Shown: piece after piece, positions 31,017 to 41,693 of the stretch
Numbering within the stretch: position 1 is the stretch's first letter
How the letters are laid out: every line of letters starts with the position of its first letter
From: CAVRQM01 sp963723455
Lineage (GTDB): Bacteria > Pseudomonadota > Alphaproteobacteria > Acetobacterales > Acetobacteraceae
Assembly (NCBI GenBank): GCA_963723455.1
Contig: CAVRQM010000003.1
Location: 289,057 to 353,056, forward strand
Length of the DNA stretch: 64,000 nucleotides
Reading direction: 5' to 3'
Notes under the pieces: generated by a model
What the model saw: only the letters and a program-made list of their open reading frames with translations
The model's database searches: none
Told to the model about the DNA's origin: nothing
Position numbers and translations under genes: made by a program

Positions 31017-31785
31017 ATGCACTACATGGCGGTCGCCACTGACTACGACGGCACCATCGCCCTTGACGGCGTGGTGGACGACGCGACCATCGCGACGCTC
31101 GAGCGGCTGCGCGCGGCGTCGCGGCGCATCGTGCCCGTGACCGGGCGGGAACTGCCCGATCTGCGGGGGTGATGCCGCAGCTGGACCTGTTCGACCGCAT
31201 CGCGGCCGAGAATGGCGGGCGCTGTACCGCCCTATACGCGCGAGGAACGCCCGCTGGCCGATCCGCCGCCCGCGACGTTCATCGAGCGGCTGCGCGCCGG
31301 AAACATCTCGCCGCTATCGGTCGGACGGGTGATCGTCGCCGCCTGGGAGCCGAACGAGACCCGCGTGCTGGCGGCGATCAGCGACATGGCCCTGGCGTGC
31401 AGGCGATGTTCAACAAGGGCGCGGTGATGGTGCTGCCCGGCGCAGTCAGCAAGGAGAGCGGGTTGCGCGCGGCGCTGGCCGAGTTGAAGCTGTGACAGCG
31501 CAACGTCGTGGCAACCGGCGACGCCGCAAACGACTTTGCGTTTTTCGACCTGTGCGGCCTGCCGGTTCCGGTGGCCAACGCGCTGCCGATGCTGACGCAG
31601 CGCTTCGCCCTGGTGACGGCGGGCGCGCGCGGATTCGGTGTCGCCGAGCTGATCGACCGCTGGCTGGACGATGCCGTGAGCTGTGCGCGGCGGTGGCGGT
31701 CGCGGAGCGGTCGGACGAACCGGCCGACGCAGCGCGAGCGGCGATCCGGCGAGCGGTCGAGGAGCGGTACACGCTGCCTGAATGA
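31017..31785 (+). pseudogene. Broken HAD-IIB family hydrolase
   Basis: The first HAD motif is intact (VATDYDGTIALDG, Asp-x-Asp), followed by RRIVPVTGRELPDL. Later pieces, each in a different frame, are MPQLDLFDRIAAENG, TREERPLADPPPATFIERL, AMFNKGAVMVLPGAVSKESGL and the motif-IV segment ATGDAANDFAFFD, ending VEERYTLPE. There are at least four frame breaks plus an in-frame TGA at 31492-31494 just after LAELKL. Because a substitution-type stop is also present, true decay is more likely here than in the neighbouring frameshifted genes. Substrate class would have been a sugar phosphate (Cof type). Confidence 0.7.
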
Positions 31786-31882
31786 CGACGCGGCAGCTCG
31801 CGACGGCTTGACCCGGCGGTCAGTTCCCGTCACGGCAGGGTGCGATCGCCGTGCCGCCGGCCAAGCCCTACAGGAGCTGTGA

Positions 31883-33284
31883 TTGCGCTACGTCTCCACC
31901 CGCGGCCACGCCGCGCCGCGTGATTTCGCCGCCGGTACTGCTGGCCGGGCTGGCGGAGGATGGCGGCCTGTTCGTGCCCGAGGCCTGGCCGGTGCTGTCG
32001 CCCGACCAGTGGCGCGCGATGCGCGGCCTGCCCTATCCGGAGCTGGCGGCGCGGCTGGTCCACCTGTTCGCGGACGACTCGCTGCCGCTGGCCACGCTGC
32101 GCGCCATGACGGCGGAGTCCTATGCCGGGTTCGACCGCCCGGCCGTCGTGCCGCTGATCCAGCTCGATGCCGGGATCTGGGTGCAGGAGCTGTTCCACGG
32201 CCCGACCCTGGCGTTCAAGGATCTGGCGATGCAGCTGTTGGGCCGGCTGTTCGATCATGCGCTCGCCCGCGCCGGCCAGCGGGTGACCATCGTGGCCGCG
32301 ACCTCCGGCGACACCGGGTCGGCCGCCATCGCCGCCTGCGCCGGGCGAGCGGCCATCGACATCGCCATCCTGCACCCCGAGGGCCGCACCAGCGCGGTGC
32401 AGCGCCGGCAGATGACCACCGTGGCCGCCGCCAACGTGGCCAATATCGCGGTCGCGGGCACGTTCGACGACTGTCAGGATCTGGTCAAGGCGATGTTCGC
32501 CGATGCGCCGTTCCGCAGCGCGATGCGGCTGTCGGCGGTGAACTCGATCAACTGGGCGCGCATCGCGGCCCAGGTGCCGTACTATGCCTTCGCCGCCCTG
32601 GCGCTGGGCGCGCCCGACCGCCCGGTGGCGTTCAGCGTGCCGACCGGCAATTTCGGCAACGTGCTGGCGGCCTGGGTGGCGCGGCGGATGGGCCTGCCGA
32701 TCGAGCATCTGGTCGTGGCCAGCAACCGCAACGACATCCTGACCCGCTTCCTGGCTGAGCGCGACATGAGCGTGCGCGGCGTCGAGCCGAGCCTGTCGCC
32801 CAGCATGGACATCCAGGTCAGCTCCAATTTCGAGCGCCTGCTGTTCGAGTTCCTGGGTCGCGATGCCGGCCTGACCGCGGCGACGATGCAGGGGTTCCGT
32901 GCGACGGGCCGCATGGATGTGCCGCCCGCTGCCTGGCAGGCGATGCGCGGGCTGTTCTCGCCGTTCCGGCTCGACGACGAGGCTACCCTGGCCGAAATCC
33001 GCCGCCTGCACGCCGCCGGCTACCTGGCCGACCCGCATACCGCCATCGGCATCGCCGCCGCCCGCGCCGCCGAGCTGCCTGCCGGCGTGCCGATCGTGGC
33101 CATGGCCACCGCCCATCCGGCGAAGTTCCCCGACGCGATGCAGCAGGCGACCGGCAGCCGCCCCCCTCTGCCGGGGCACCTCGCCGACCTATATGAACGC
33201 GACGAGCATTTCACCCGCGCCCCTGCCGACCTCTCCGCGATCGAGGATCGGGTCCGCGCCTTCGTCCAGAGGAATACCCAATGA
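31883..33284 (+). CDS. thrC: Threonine synthase (one frameshift)
   Basis: PLP enzyme converting O-phosphohomoserine to threonine. About 467 residues. The TTG start at 31883 (LRYVSTRGHAAPRDF) has AGGAG upstream. A break near 31,930, repaired by restoring one GC pair, leads to VLLAGLAEDGGLFVPE. The PLP lysine is in HGPTLAFKDLAMQ, phosphate-binding residues in AATSGDTGSAAIAACAG, and NSINWARIAAQVPYY follows. The ATGA at 33281 couples it to the M16 protease gene, an arrangement seen in other Alphaproteobacteria. Confidence 0.93.
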
Positions 33285-34570
33285 CCGATTCTCCCGAGGC
33301 CGTGAGCGACGCCGCGATCCGCGTCACCCGCCTGCCGTCCGGCCTCACCGTCGTCACCGAACGCATGGAGCGGGTCGAGACCGTCTCGTTTGGCGCCTAT
33401 GTCGCCAGCGGCACCCGCCACGAGACCGCGCCCGAGAACGGCGTGTCGCATTTCCTCGAACACATGGCGTTCAAGGGCACCGAGCGCCGCTCCGCCGCCC
33501 AGATCGCCGAGGAGATCGAGGCGGTCGGCGGTCACATCAACGCCTACACGGCGCGCGAGCAGACCGCGTTCTACGTCAAGGTGCTGAAGGAGGACACAGC
33601 GCTGGGGGCCGACATCATCGGCGACATCCTGACCCATTCGACCTTCGACCCGGACGAGCTGGAGCGCGAGCGCGGGGTGATCGTGCAGGAGATCGGCCAG
33701 GCGCGCGATACGCCGGACGACATCGTGTTCGACCATTTCCAGGAGATCGCCTATCCGCACCAGCCGATGGGCCGGCCCACCCTGGGCACCGAGGCGGTGA
33801 TCCGCGCCATGCCGCGCGCCACGCTGACCGAGTACATGCGCCGCCACTACACCACCGCCAACACCACCATCGCCGCGGCCGGCAACCTGCGCCACGAGCA
33901 GATCCTGGATCTGGTGCAGAGCCACTTCGCCGACCTGCCGACCCTGGCGGTGGGCGCCCCCGATCCCGGCGTGTACCGCGGCGGCGAGTTCCGCGAGGCG
34001 CGCGACCTGGATCAGGTGCATATCGTGCTGGGCTTCCCGTCGGTGGCCTATGCCGACGCGGATTTCTACCCGGTGATGATGCTGTCCACCCTGCTGGGCG
34101 GCGGCATGTCGTCGCGGCTGTTCCAGGAGGTGCGCGAGAAGCGCGGGCTGGTCTATTCGGTCTATTCCTTCACCGCCCCGGCGATGGATGGCGGGCTGTT
34201 CGGCATCTATGCCGGGACCGGCGAGAGCGAGGCGGCCGAACTGGTCCCGGTGACCCTGGACGAGCTGCACAAGGTGCAGCGCGACGTCAACGAGGCCGAA
34301 CTCGCCCGCGCCCGCGCCCAGGTCAAGGCCAGCCTGCTGATGTCGCTGGAGAGCACCGGCAGCCGCTGCGAGCAGCTGGCCCGCCAGATCCAGGTGTTTG
34401 GCCGCGTCATCCCGACCGCCGAGACCGTGGCGCGGATCGCCGCGGTGACCGTGGCCGACGTGCAGCGGGCGGCGGCCAAGCTGTTCCGCGCCGCGCCGAC
34501 GCTGGCCGCACTCGGCCCCGCCGATCGCGTGCCGGCGCTTCCGTCGATCGTCGATCGGCTCGCGGCATGA
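33281..34570 (+). CDS. M16-family zinc protease (processing-peptidase-like)
   Basis: 429 residues with two M16 halves. The inverted zinc motif HxxEH is at His57-Glu60-His61 (VSHFLEHMAFKGT), with the third ligand Glu expected in the ERERGVIVQEI block. The C-terminal half has GGGMSSRLFQEVREKRGLVYSVYSF. It resembles mitochondrial processing peptidase beta. No signal peptide, so cytoplasmic or peripheral. It overlaps thrC at its start and pmbA at its end by ATGA. Confidence 0.93.
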   Translation: MTDSPEAVSDAAIRVTRLPSGLTVVTERMERVETVSFGAYVASGTRHETAPENGVSHFLEHMAFKGTERRSAAQIAEEIEAVGGHINAYTAREQTAFYVKVLKEDTALGADIIGDILTHSTFDPDELERERGVIVQEIGQARDTPDDIVFDHFQEIAYPHQPMGRPTLGTEAVIRAMPRATLTEYMRRHYTTANTTIAAAGNLRHEQILDLVQSHFADLPTLAVGAPDPGVYRGGEFREARDLDQVHIVLGFPSVAYADADFYPVMMLSTLLGGGMSSRLFQEVREKRGLVYSVYSFTAPAMDGGLFGIYAGTGESEAAELVPVTLDELHKVQRDVNEAELARARAQVKASLLMSLESTGSRCEQLARQIQVFGRVIPTAETVARIAAVTVADVQRAAAKLFRAAPTLAALGPADRVPALPSIVDRLAA

Positions 34571-35902
34571 ACCGTCACGCGGAGCTGCTCGGCGAGCTGA
34601 TCGCTCGCGCCCGCGCCGCGGGGGCCGACGCCGCCGACGCGCTGCTGGCCTCCGGCGATTCGCTCTCGGCGCAGCAGCGGCTGGGCAAGCTGGAGCATCT
34701 GGAACGCTCCGAGGGCCGCGATCTCGGCTTGCGGGTGTTCGTCGGCCGCCGCTCGGCGATCGTCTCGGCCTCGGCGCTCGATCCGGCCGGATTCGCCGAC
34801 CTTGCCGAGCGGGCGGTGGCGATGGCGCGCGTCGTGCCGGAGGACCCCTATGGCGGCCTCGCCGAGACCGAGGACGCGCCGCGCGAGGCGGCCGGCCTGG
34901 ATGTCGGCCGACCAGCACGAGCCGGATTCGGCCGCGCTGCTGGCGCGCGCGGCGCTGGCCGAGGACGCGGCGATGGCGGTGCGCGGCGTGACCAACTCCG
35001 AGGGCGCCGGCGCCGGCTGGAGCCGGGTCGAGACGGTGCTGGTCACCTCGGCCGGGTTTTCCGGCGCCTATGTCCGCACCAGCCATTCCGTCTCCGCCAC
35101 CGCGCTGGCCGGCGAGGGCGTCGGGATGCAGCGCGACTACGACTATGCCAGCGCGCCGCATCTGGCGGATCTGGAGGACGCGGCGACGATCGGCCGGGTG
35201 GCCGGCGAGCGCGCCGTGGCGCGGCTGAACCCGCAGCGGCCGGCGACCGCGAAGCTGCCGGTGGTGTTCGACCCGCGCGTGGCCGGCTCGATGCTGGGGC
35301 ACCTGGCCGGCGCGATCAACGGCGCCGCGGTGGCGCGCGGCACCTCGTTCCTGAAGGAGAAGCTCGGCCAGCGCGTGTTCGCGCCGGGCGTCGATATCGT
35401 CGATGATCCGCTGCGGGTGCGCGGCCTGCGTTCGCGCGCGGCGGATGGCGAGGGGGTGGCGACGCGCGCCTGCACGCTGGTCGAGGACGGCGTGCTGCAG
35501 ACATGGCTGCTGGACAGCCGCAGCGCGCGCCAGCTTGGGATGCGCTCGCTGGGCCAGGCCGGGCGCGGCACGTCGGGGCCGCCGTCGCCGGTGACCACGA
35601 ACCTGTTCATGCGCGCGGGCGCGCTGTCCCCGGCGGCGCTGATGAGCGACATCAGGCTGGGCCTGTACGTGACCGAGATGATCGGCATGGGCGTGAACGG
35701 CATCACCGGCGACTACAGCCGCGGGGCGGCCGGGTTCATGATCCGCGACGGGGCGATCGCCGAGCCGGTCGCCGAGATCACCATCGCCGGCAATCTGGTC
35801 GAGATGTTCGCTCATCTGCTGCCGGCCGACGACCTGCGGTTCCGGCGCGGAACCGACGCGCCGACCCTGCGCATCGAGGGGATGACGGTGGCGGGGGCCT
35901 GA
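34567..35902 (+). CDS. pmbA: PmbA/TldE-type modulator of a TldD metalloprotease (one frameshift)
   Basis: About 445 residues. N-terminal GADAADALLASGDSLSAQQRLGKLE and SEGRDLGLRVFVGRRSA. A break near 34,907 repairs by restoring CG and leads to ADQHEPDSAALLARA. The C-terminal half shows VVFDPRVAGSMLGHLAGAINGAAVARGTSF, GMRSLGQAGRGTSGPPSPVTTN and NGITGDYSRGAAGFMI, typical of PmbA. The HExxxH zinc motif of TldD is absent, as expected for the E partner. Partner TldD is not in the window. Confidence 0.88.
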
Positions 35903-35979
35903 CCCGCCCGACGCGCGGCGCTGCAAGCGCGGCGTCGACTCCCCATATCGCAGGCCTGTGAGCAAGGTGTCTCCCTGTC

Positions 35980-36920
35980 ATGCGTCGTCGTCTGTCGCTT
36001 GTTCCGGCGTTGCTGCTGGCCCTGGCCATCGCGCTGGCGCCTGGGCTGGCGTTGGCCCGCGCCGGCGGCGGGCTGAGTTTCGGCAGCCGCGGCGGGCGCA
36101 CGTATGTCGCCCCGCCCAGCACCAACACCGCGCCGTATGCGCGCGCCGTTCCAGCGCAGCCTGACGCCGCAATCGCCGCCCGTCCTATGCGGCACGGCCC
36201 TATGCGCCGGGTTATGGCGGCTACGGCTATGGGCGCTCGCCCTTCGTGTCCGGGCTGATGGGCGGATTGCTCGGCGCGGGCATCGGCGGGCTGCTGTTCG
36301 GCCGCGGCATGTTCGGCGGGATCACCGGAATCGGCAGCTTCTTCGGCCTGCTGCTGCAGATCTTCATCGTGGTGCTGCTGGTGCGCTGGCTGCTGCGCCT
36401 GTTCTTCAACCGCCGCCCGGCGGTGGCCGGCCCGGGCATGATGGGCGGCATGTTCGCCCGCACCCAGCCGGGTGCGATGCCGGGCGCCATGCCGGGCGGG
36501 CGCGGCGGCGGGCGCGCGATCACCGTTACGCAGACTGATTACCTGGCCTTCGAGCAGCTGCTAAAAATGGTGCAGGCCGCCTGGTCCTCGCACGACCTGA
36601 CCACGCTGCGCCAGATCGCCAGCCCCGAGATGGCCAGCTACTTCGCCGAGCAGATGGCCGAGCAGACCAGTCGCGGCGTGCGCAACGTGGTCAGCGACGT
36701 GCATCTGGACCAGGGCGACCTGTCCGAAGCCTGGGCCGAGTCGGGGCGGGAATACGCGACGGTGGCGATGCGGTTTTCCATGACCGACGTGACCCGCGAC
36801 GCCGCCGGGCGGGTGGTGGACGGCAGCCCGAACGAACGGGTGCAGGCTACCGAGATCTGGACGTTCCTGCGCTCGCCGGGCGGCCGCTGGATCCTGTCGG
36901 CGATCCAGCAGACCCGGTAG
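35980..36920 (+). CDS. Tim44-like domain protein, membrane-anchored (two frameshifts)
   Basis: About 312 residues. The signal peptide or anchor is residues 1-27 (SLVPALLLALAIALAPGLALA). A Gly/Tyr/Pro-rich linker follows (GRTYVAPPSTNTAPYARPFQRSLT, PYAPGYGGYGYG), then a glycine-rich membrane segment (GLMGGLLGAGIGGLLFGRGMFGG) and a hydrophobic span (LLLQIFIVVLLVRWLLRLFF). The C-terminal domain (TQTDYLAFEQLLKMVQAAWSSHD, PEMASYFAEQM, EIWTFLRSPGGRWILSAIQQT) is of the Tim44/NTF2-like type. Breaks lie near 36,140 and 36,180, both +1 or -2. Function in bacteria is unclear. Confidence 0.8.
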
Positions 36921-36926
36921 GCGGTC

Positions 36927-37987
36927 CTACCGCTCGACCACCAGGTCGCTGAGCGGACGGCTGCAGCAGATCAGCACCATGCCGGCGTCGATCTCGCGCT
37001 GACGGATGCCGCCCTGATGCTGCATGTCCACCTGGCCCGAGACCAGCCTGCATTTGCAGGTGCCGCACATGCCCTTGGTGCAGGAACTCGGCAGCTTCAG
37101 CCCGGCCGCGCGCGCCGCGTCCAGCACGAACGTTCCAGGACCGCACTCGACGTGGCGGCGGCTGCGGGTGAACTCGACGCGGAACGATGCGGGTTCGGAT
37201 GCCAGCGCGTCGGCAGCAACCTGCGGCTCCTCGGCAACGAGAGTGGCGAAATCGAAACTTTCCTCGTGGTAGCGGGCCATCGCGAAGCCGGCCTCGCCGA
37301 GCATCGTCCGCACCGATGCCATGTACGGCGCCGGGCCGCAGCAGAACACCTCGCGCTCGGCCAGATCCGGCGCGATCAGGCGCAGCATCGGCAGCGACAG
37401 GCGGCCACGATAGCCGGACCATGCCTCGCCGGGCGCGTCGGTCTCGCACACCGCCACGGCGCGGAACGCCGCATGCCGCGCCGCCAGCAACGCCTGCTCG
37501 GCGCGGAAGATGATGTCCGCCGGGCTGCGCGCGCTGTGCACGAACAGCACGTCCGGCATCTGCCCGAAATCGCCGAAGCCGCGCGCGAAGCTCATCAGCG
37601 GGGTGATGCCGCTGCCGCCGGACAGGAACAGGTATTTCTGGCCGCCGGATGCAGCGAGGCGGAGAAGTCGCCGAGCGGACCGCTGACCGGAACCCGCATC
37701 CCCGGCCGCAGGCTGGCATGCAGCCAGGGCGTGACCGCGCCGCCCGGCACGCGCTTGGACGTGACCTGTACCCGGTCGGGCCGCGTCGGCGGCGAGGCGA
37801 TGGTGTAGCAGCGGCTGACCTCCATCCCGTCGATGACGAAGGTGAAGGTCAGGAACTGGCCTGCCAGGAAGTCGAACCGCCGCGCCGGGTCGGCGGCGAA
37901 GGTGAAGGTCTTTACGTCATGCGTCTCGTCATGCACGGCGACGCAGACCAGCGAGTCGTCCTGTTCGGGATTCCAGGCCGCGATCAC
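36927..37987 (-). CDS. Ferredoxin-type NAD(P)H reductase with C-terminal 2Fe-2S domain (one frameshift)
   Basis: Electron-transfer protein of the FNR type, about 350 residues. The FAD part has SRCYTIASPPTRPDRVQVTSKR (RxYS motif) and the NAD part has FCCGPAPYMASVR. The C-terminal plant-type [2Fe-2S] domain has SSCTKGMCGTCKCRL (Cys-x4-Cys-x2-Cys) and the fourth Cys in LICCSRP. The GTG at 37987 overlaps the soxG stop. A break near 37,640 joins the two halves. This architecture is that of GbcB, the reductase partner of Rieske betaine demethylases; such an oxygenase is encoded at 45951-47198 on the opposite strand. Confidence 0.87.
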
Positions 37988-38442
37988 GGCCAGTCCCGCC
38001 CGGCCTGCGCCAGCAGCGCCCGCGCATAGGCGGCGAAACTGCGCCAGACCTCCAGATGCCAGCCGAACGGCGCGGTGCGCCACAGCACGATTTCCGCCTT
38101 GCCGAACACCGTGCGGGTGCAGGCGCCGATCTCGAACCTCTCCAGGTCCAGCGGGCAGGACGCGGCCAGCACCGCCTCGCTGTCGCGGCCCATGATGGTC
38201 AGACCGATCTGCCGGACGCTGACATCGACCACGCTGCCGGCATCGGGCGCGGCCGCGCCGGCTTGGCCGACCAGCAGGATCTCGTCCGGCCCGAGCCGCA
38301 GCGCCGCCCGGCCGCCCGACCATTTCGCCCGCAGCGCGCGCGGGCAGGGCAGGCCGAAGCCCGCGCAGCCGGCCGCCAGCATCGCCGCGTCGCCACGCAG
38401 GCTGAAGCGGGCGCGATCGGGCAGGGCGTCCACGTCAGCCAT
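37984..38442 (-). CDS. soxG: Sarcosine oxidase gamma subunit
   Basis: 152 residues from the ATG at 38442, overlapping the soxA stop by 8 bases. Contains LRLGPDEILLVG, DVSVRQIGLTIMGRDSEAVLAASCPLDLE and RTVFGKAEIVLWR, characteristic of SoxG, which is related to half of a GcvT fold. It forms part of the four-subunit sarcosine oxidase. Last sox gene before the reductase. Confidence 0.9.
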   Translation of the reverse strand: MADVDALPDRARFSLRGDAAMLAAGCAGFGLPCPRALRAKWSGGRAALRLGPDEILLVGQAGAAAPDAGSVVDVSVRQIGLTIMGRDSEAVLAASCPLDLERFEIGACTRTVFGKAEIVLWRTAPFGWHLEVWRSFAAYARALLAQAGRDWP

Positions 38443-41308
38443 CCAGCCGCGCCCCCTGCGCATCGTAGAAGACCGGAGCCACGACGCGCACCGCGATGCT
38501 GCGGTCCGGCATCGGCACATGCAGGGTCCTGCCCTCGCGCGCCCGGCCGCCGGACACCATGGCCAACGCGATCGAACGGCCCAGCGCCGGGCTGTGATAG
38601 GCGCTGGTGACGTGACCCAGCATGGCCATCGGGATCGGCTGCGCCATGTCGGCCACGATCTGCGCGCCTTCCTCCAGCACCACCGCCGGATCCTCGGTCA
38701 GCAGCCCGACCAGCTGCTTGCGCCGCGGATCGGCCATCGCCGCGCGCGTGAGCGATCGCTTGCCGACGAAATCCGGCTTGCCGCGGCCGACCGCCCAGGC
38801 CATGCCGACATCGTCCGGGACCGCCGTGCCGTCAGTCTCCTGCCCGACGATGATATAGCCCTTTTCGGCGCGCATGACGTGCATCGCCTCGGTGCCGTAC
38901 GGCGCCGCGCCGGCCTCGATCACCGCATCCCAGACCGCCGGTGCGTGATCAGGCGGCACGTTCAGCTCGAAGCCGAGCTCGCCGGTAAAACTGACGCGGA
39001 ACACGCGCGCCGTGCGGCCCATTACCGTGGCCGCGCGCACGCTCATATGCGGCATCGCCAGATCGGCGTCGGTCAGCGGCGCGACGATCGCGCGTGCGCG
39101 CGGCCCCTGCACGGCAATGGTGGCGTATTGCTCGGTTATGGAGGTCAGCCATACGCGCAGGTCGGTGAACTCGGTCTGCCGGTAGTCCTCCATCACCGCC
39201 AGAACGCGCGCTGCCCCGCCGGTTGTGGTGGTCACGTGAAAGCGGTCATCGGCCAGCCGGGCCACGATGCCGTCGTCCATGACGAAGCCGTCCTCGCGCA
39301 GCATCAGCGCGTAGCGCGCGCGGCCGACCGCCAGCTTGCGCAGCGGCCCGGCATACATGCGGTCCAGGAACTCGGCCGCGTCCGGCCCGGTGACCTCGAT
39401 CTTGCCCAGGGTGGATGCGTCGAACACGCCGGCGCCGGCCCGCGTGGCGCGGCATTCGCGCAGCACGGCTTGGTCCATGTCCTCGCCCGGATGCGGGAAA
39501 AACCGCGCGCGCTTCCACAGCGACACGTCCTCGAACACCGCCCCGGCGGCGACCGCGCGCTGGTGCAGCGGCGTGGTCCGCACCGGATCGAACAGATCGC
39601 CGCGCGAGGTTCCGGCGAACGCGCCGAAGCTGGTCGGCGTGTAAGGCATGCGGAACGTGGTCAGCCCGACCTGCGGCGTCGGCACGCCGAGGGCGCCCGA
39701 GACGATCGCCAGCGCGTTCAGGTTCGAGGTCTTGCCCTGGTCGGTCGCCATGCCGGTCGTGGTGTAGCGCTTGATGTGCTCGATCGAGCGGAACCCTTCG
39801 CGCGCCGCGAGCTTCAGGTCCTTGGCGGTGACGTCATTCTGGAAATCGACGAACGCCTTGCCGCCCGGCGCCTGCGCGGGCGGCGGCGAGGCAGCCATCG
39901 CCGCCAGCCCGCTCGCCCGCAGCCGCCACGCAGCACCACCCGCGGCAAAACCGTCCGCCAGCGCCGCCTCCAACCCGAACACGCCGCCGCACGCGCCGGC
40001 GCAGCGCGTGCGTTCGGCCGGCTCGGCTGGCAGGAACGTGCCGGTCTGGGCATCGTGGCGCAGCTTGCCGCGCGACTGGCTGAACAGGTGCACGCTGGGC
40101 GTGAAGCCGCCGCCCATCAGCAGCAGGTCGCAGGCGATCGTCTGGCCGGTGGACAGCGTGACCTCGGAAACCCGCAGACGGCCCCGCGTGGCGGTGATCG
40201 TGGTCGCCGCGCGCACCGCGATCCCTGCATCGCGCGCCTGTTGCGCCAGCGCCCCGTCGGCGACCGGGCGCAGGTCGGCGATCGCCTTGATGCGCGCGCC
40301 CGCGGCCTGCAGCGTCAGCGCCGCGACATAGGCGCTGTCGTGCGCCGCCGCCACCACCACGGACCGGCCGGCCAGCGCCGCGTAGCGTTCGGCATAGATG
40401 CGCGCCGCATCGGCCAGCATGACTCCTGGACGATCGTTGCCCGCAAACACCAGCGGCCGCTCGATGCAGCCGGTCGCCAGCACGACGGTATGCGCGCGCA
40501 CCTGCCACAGGCGTTCACGCGGGCGGTCGCCGGGTTGCGCCAGGTGGTCGGTGCAGCGTTCGACCAGTCCCACGAGGTTATGCGGGAAATAGCCGAACGC
40601 CGTGGTGCGCGCCAGCAGAGTGACGCCGGAGCGCGCCAGGCTGGCCAGCGTGGCGGCCAGCCACTCGCCGGCGGTCTGATCGCCGATGCTGGCGCCCTGC
40701 GGCGCCAGCAGGCTGCCGCCCAGTTCGTTCTGCTCGTCGCACAGGATCACCCGTGCGCCGCGCGAGGCGGCGGCCAGGGCGGCGGCCAGGCCGGCCGGCC
40801 CGGCGCCCACCACCAGCACCTCGCAATGCGCGAAACGGCTAGCGTAGCGATCGGGGTCGGGGCGATCCGGCGCGCGGCCCAGCCCGGCGGCGCGGCGGAT
40901 CATCGGCTCGTAGACGCGGTCCCACCAGCCGCGCGGCCACATGAACGTCTTGTAGTAGAACCCGGCCGGCAGCAGCGGCGCGATCAGGTCGTTGACCGCG
41001 CCGACATCGAAGCGCAACGACGGCGAGCGGTTCTGGCTTTCGGCGGCCAGCCCGTCATACAGCTCGACCGTGGTGGCGCGCAGGTTCGGCGTGTCGCGCA
41101 CCCGCACCAGCGCGTTCGGCTCGTCCGAACCCGCGCCCAGGATGCCGCGCGGGCGATGGTATTTGAAGCTGCGGCCGACCAGATGCACGTCGTTGGCCAG
41201 CAGCGCGGAGGCCAGCGTGTCGCCGGCGAAACCGCGCATTGCGCGCCCGTCGAAACAGAACGAGACCGGGCGCGCACGATCGACGCGGCCGCCGGAGGCA
41301 AGGCGCAT
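38435..41308 (-). CDS. soxA: Sarcosine oxidase alpha subunit
   Basis: 957 residues, normal for SoxA. The N-terminal segment has a 2Fe-2S-like fold without cluster (VSFCFDGRAMRGFAGDTLASALLAN, YHRPRGILGAGSDEPNA), then a dinucleotide site (VLVVGAGPAGLAAALAAASRG). The middle has VLATGCIERPLVFAGNDRPG. The C-terminal about 370 residues are an aminomethyltransferase-type folate-binding domain (GVFDASTLGKIEVTGPDAAEFLDRMY, FTGELGFELNVP). It transfers the methyl group of sarcosine to tetrahydrofolate with H2O2 release, giving glycine. The ATG shares ATGA with the soxD stop. This long gene has no frame break. Confidence 0.95.
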   Translation of the reverse strand: MRLASGGRVDRARPVSFCFDGRAMRGFAGDTLASALLANDVHLVGRSFKYHRPRGILGAGSDEPNALVRVRDTPNLRATTVELYDGLAAESQNRSPSLRFDVGAVNDLIAPLLPAGFYYKTFMWPRGWWDRVYEPMIRRAAGLGRAPDRPDPDRYASRFAHCEVLVVGAGPAGLAAALAAASRGARVILCDEQNELGGSLLAPQGASIGDQTAGEWLAATLASLARSGVTLLARTTAFGYFPHNLVGLVERCTDHLAQPGDRPRERLWQVRAHTVVLATGCIERPLVFAGNDRPGVMLADAARIYAERYAALAGRSVVVAAAHDSAYVAALTLQAAGARIKAIADLRPVADGALAQQARDAGIAVRAATTITATRGRLRVSEVTLSTGQTIACDLLLMGGGFTPSVHLFSQSRGKLRHDAQTGTFLPAEPAERTRCAGACGGVFGLEAALADGFAAGGAAWRLRASGLAAMAASPPPAQAPGGKAFVDFQNDVTAKDLKLAAREGFRSIEHIKRYTTTGMATDQGKTSNLNALAIVSGALGVPTPQVGLTTFRMPYTPTSFGAFAGTSRGDLFDPVRTTPLHQRAVAAGAVFEDVSLWKRARFFPHPGEDMDQAVLRECRATRAGAGVFDASTLGKIEVTGPDAAEFLDRMYAGPLRKLAVGRARYALMLREDGFVMDDGIVARLADDRFHVTTTTGGAARVLAVMEDYRQTEFTDLRVWLTSITEQYATIAVQGPRARAIVAPLTDADLAMPHMSVRAATVMGRTARVFRVSFTGELGFELNVPPDHAPAVWDAVIEAGAAPYGTEAMHVMRAEKGYIIVGQETDGTAVPDDVGMAWAVGRGKPDFVGKRSLTRAAMADPRRKQLVGLLTEDPAVVLEEGAQIVADMAQPIPMAMLGHVTSAYHSPALGRSIALAMVSGGRAREGRTLHVPMPDRSIAVRVVAPVFYDAQGARLDG

Positions 41309-41578
41309 CAGGACAGCTCCGGCCGGGGGTCGCCGATCCTGTAGATGGCAAGAAAGCGGTCGCTGGTGGTGTCGCGCAGCGCATTGAAGAACCGCTGACA
41401 GCCATGCGCGTGCCGCCAGCGCTCGGCGTGCACGCCCTTCGGGTTGCTGCGCGCGTAGAGGAACGCGGCCCAGTCCTGATCGGCGAGCGCCGGGTCGCGC
41501 ACGACATGCGCCTCGCCGGCGTGGGCGAACTCGATTTCGTTGCGCGGCCCGCAGTACCGGGCAGGAGATCAGCAGCAT
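41308..41578 (-). CDS. soxD: Sarcosine oxidase delta subunit (one frameshift near start)
   Basis: About 90 residues, zinc-binding small subunit. The start reads MLLISCP; after one extra G near 41,558 it continues YCGPRNEIEFAHAGEAHVV, so the CPYCG zinc motif is restored. The later part has QDWAAFLYARSNPKGVHAERWRH and GCQRFFNALRDTTSDRFLAIY, typical of SoxD. The stop overlaps the soxA ATG. Here the repair is removal of one base, because the C-P-Y-C spacing is fixed. Confidence 0.88.
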
Positions 41579-41607
41579 GGCCGTCCAGTTAGTTCTTTGT
41601 GCAACCG

Positions 41608-41681
41608 CCCCTCACTCCGGCCCTGTCCCAGGGAAACAGGGAGCAGCCCCGTCTCCCTTTGGGAAAGGGCTGGGGTGAGGG
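41608..41681. repeat. Diverged copy of the CCCTCACCC inverted repeat, inside the sox operon
   Basis: Imperfect inverted repeat between the soxB stop and the soxD start. The left arm begins CCCTCACTCCGGCCCTGTCCC and the right arm ends GGGCTGGGGTGAGGG. It shares its ends and core with the repeat at 20412-20484. Its place within an operon argues against a strong terminator; it may be a REP-like element that affects soxB and soxDAG expression differently. Confidence 0.65.
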
Positions 41682-41693
41682 TTGACCGCCCGC

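Noticed and set aside
38075..41344. Open frame of 1,089 codons on the + strand
   Set aside because: It is antisense to soxA and soxG, which carry all family motifs. Its translation is arginine/glutamine/histidine-rich with no domain, as expected for a shadow in GC-rich DNA.
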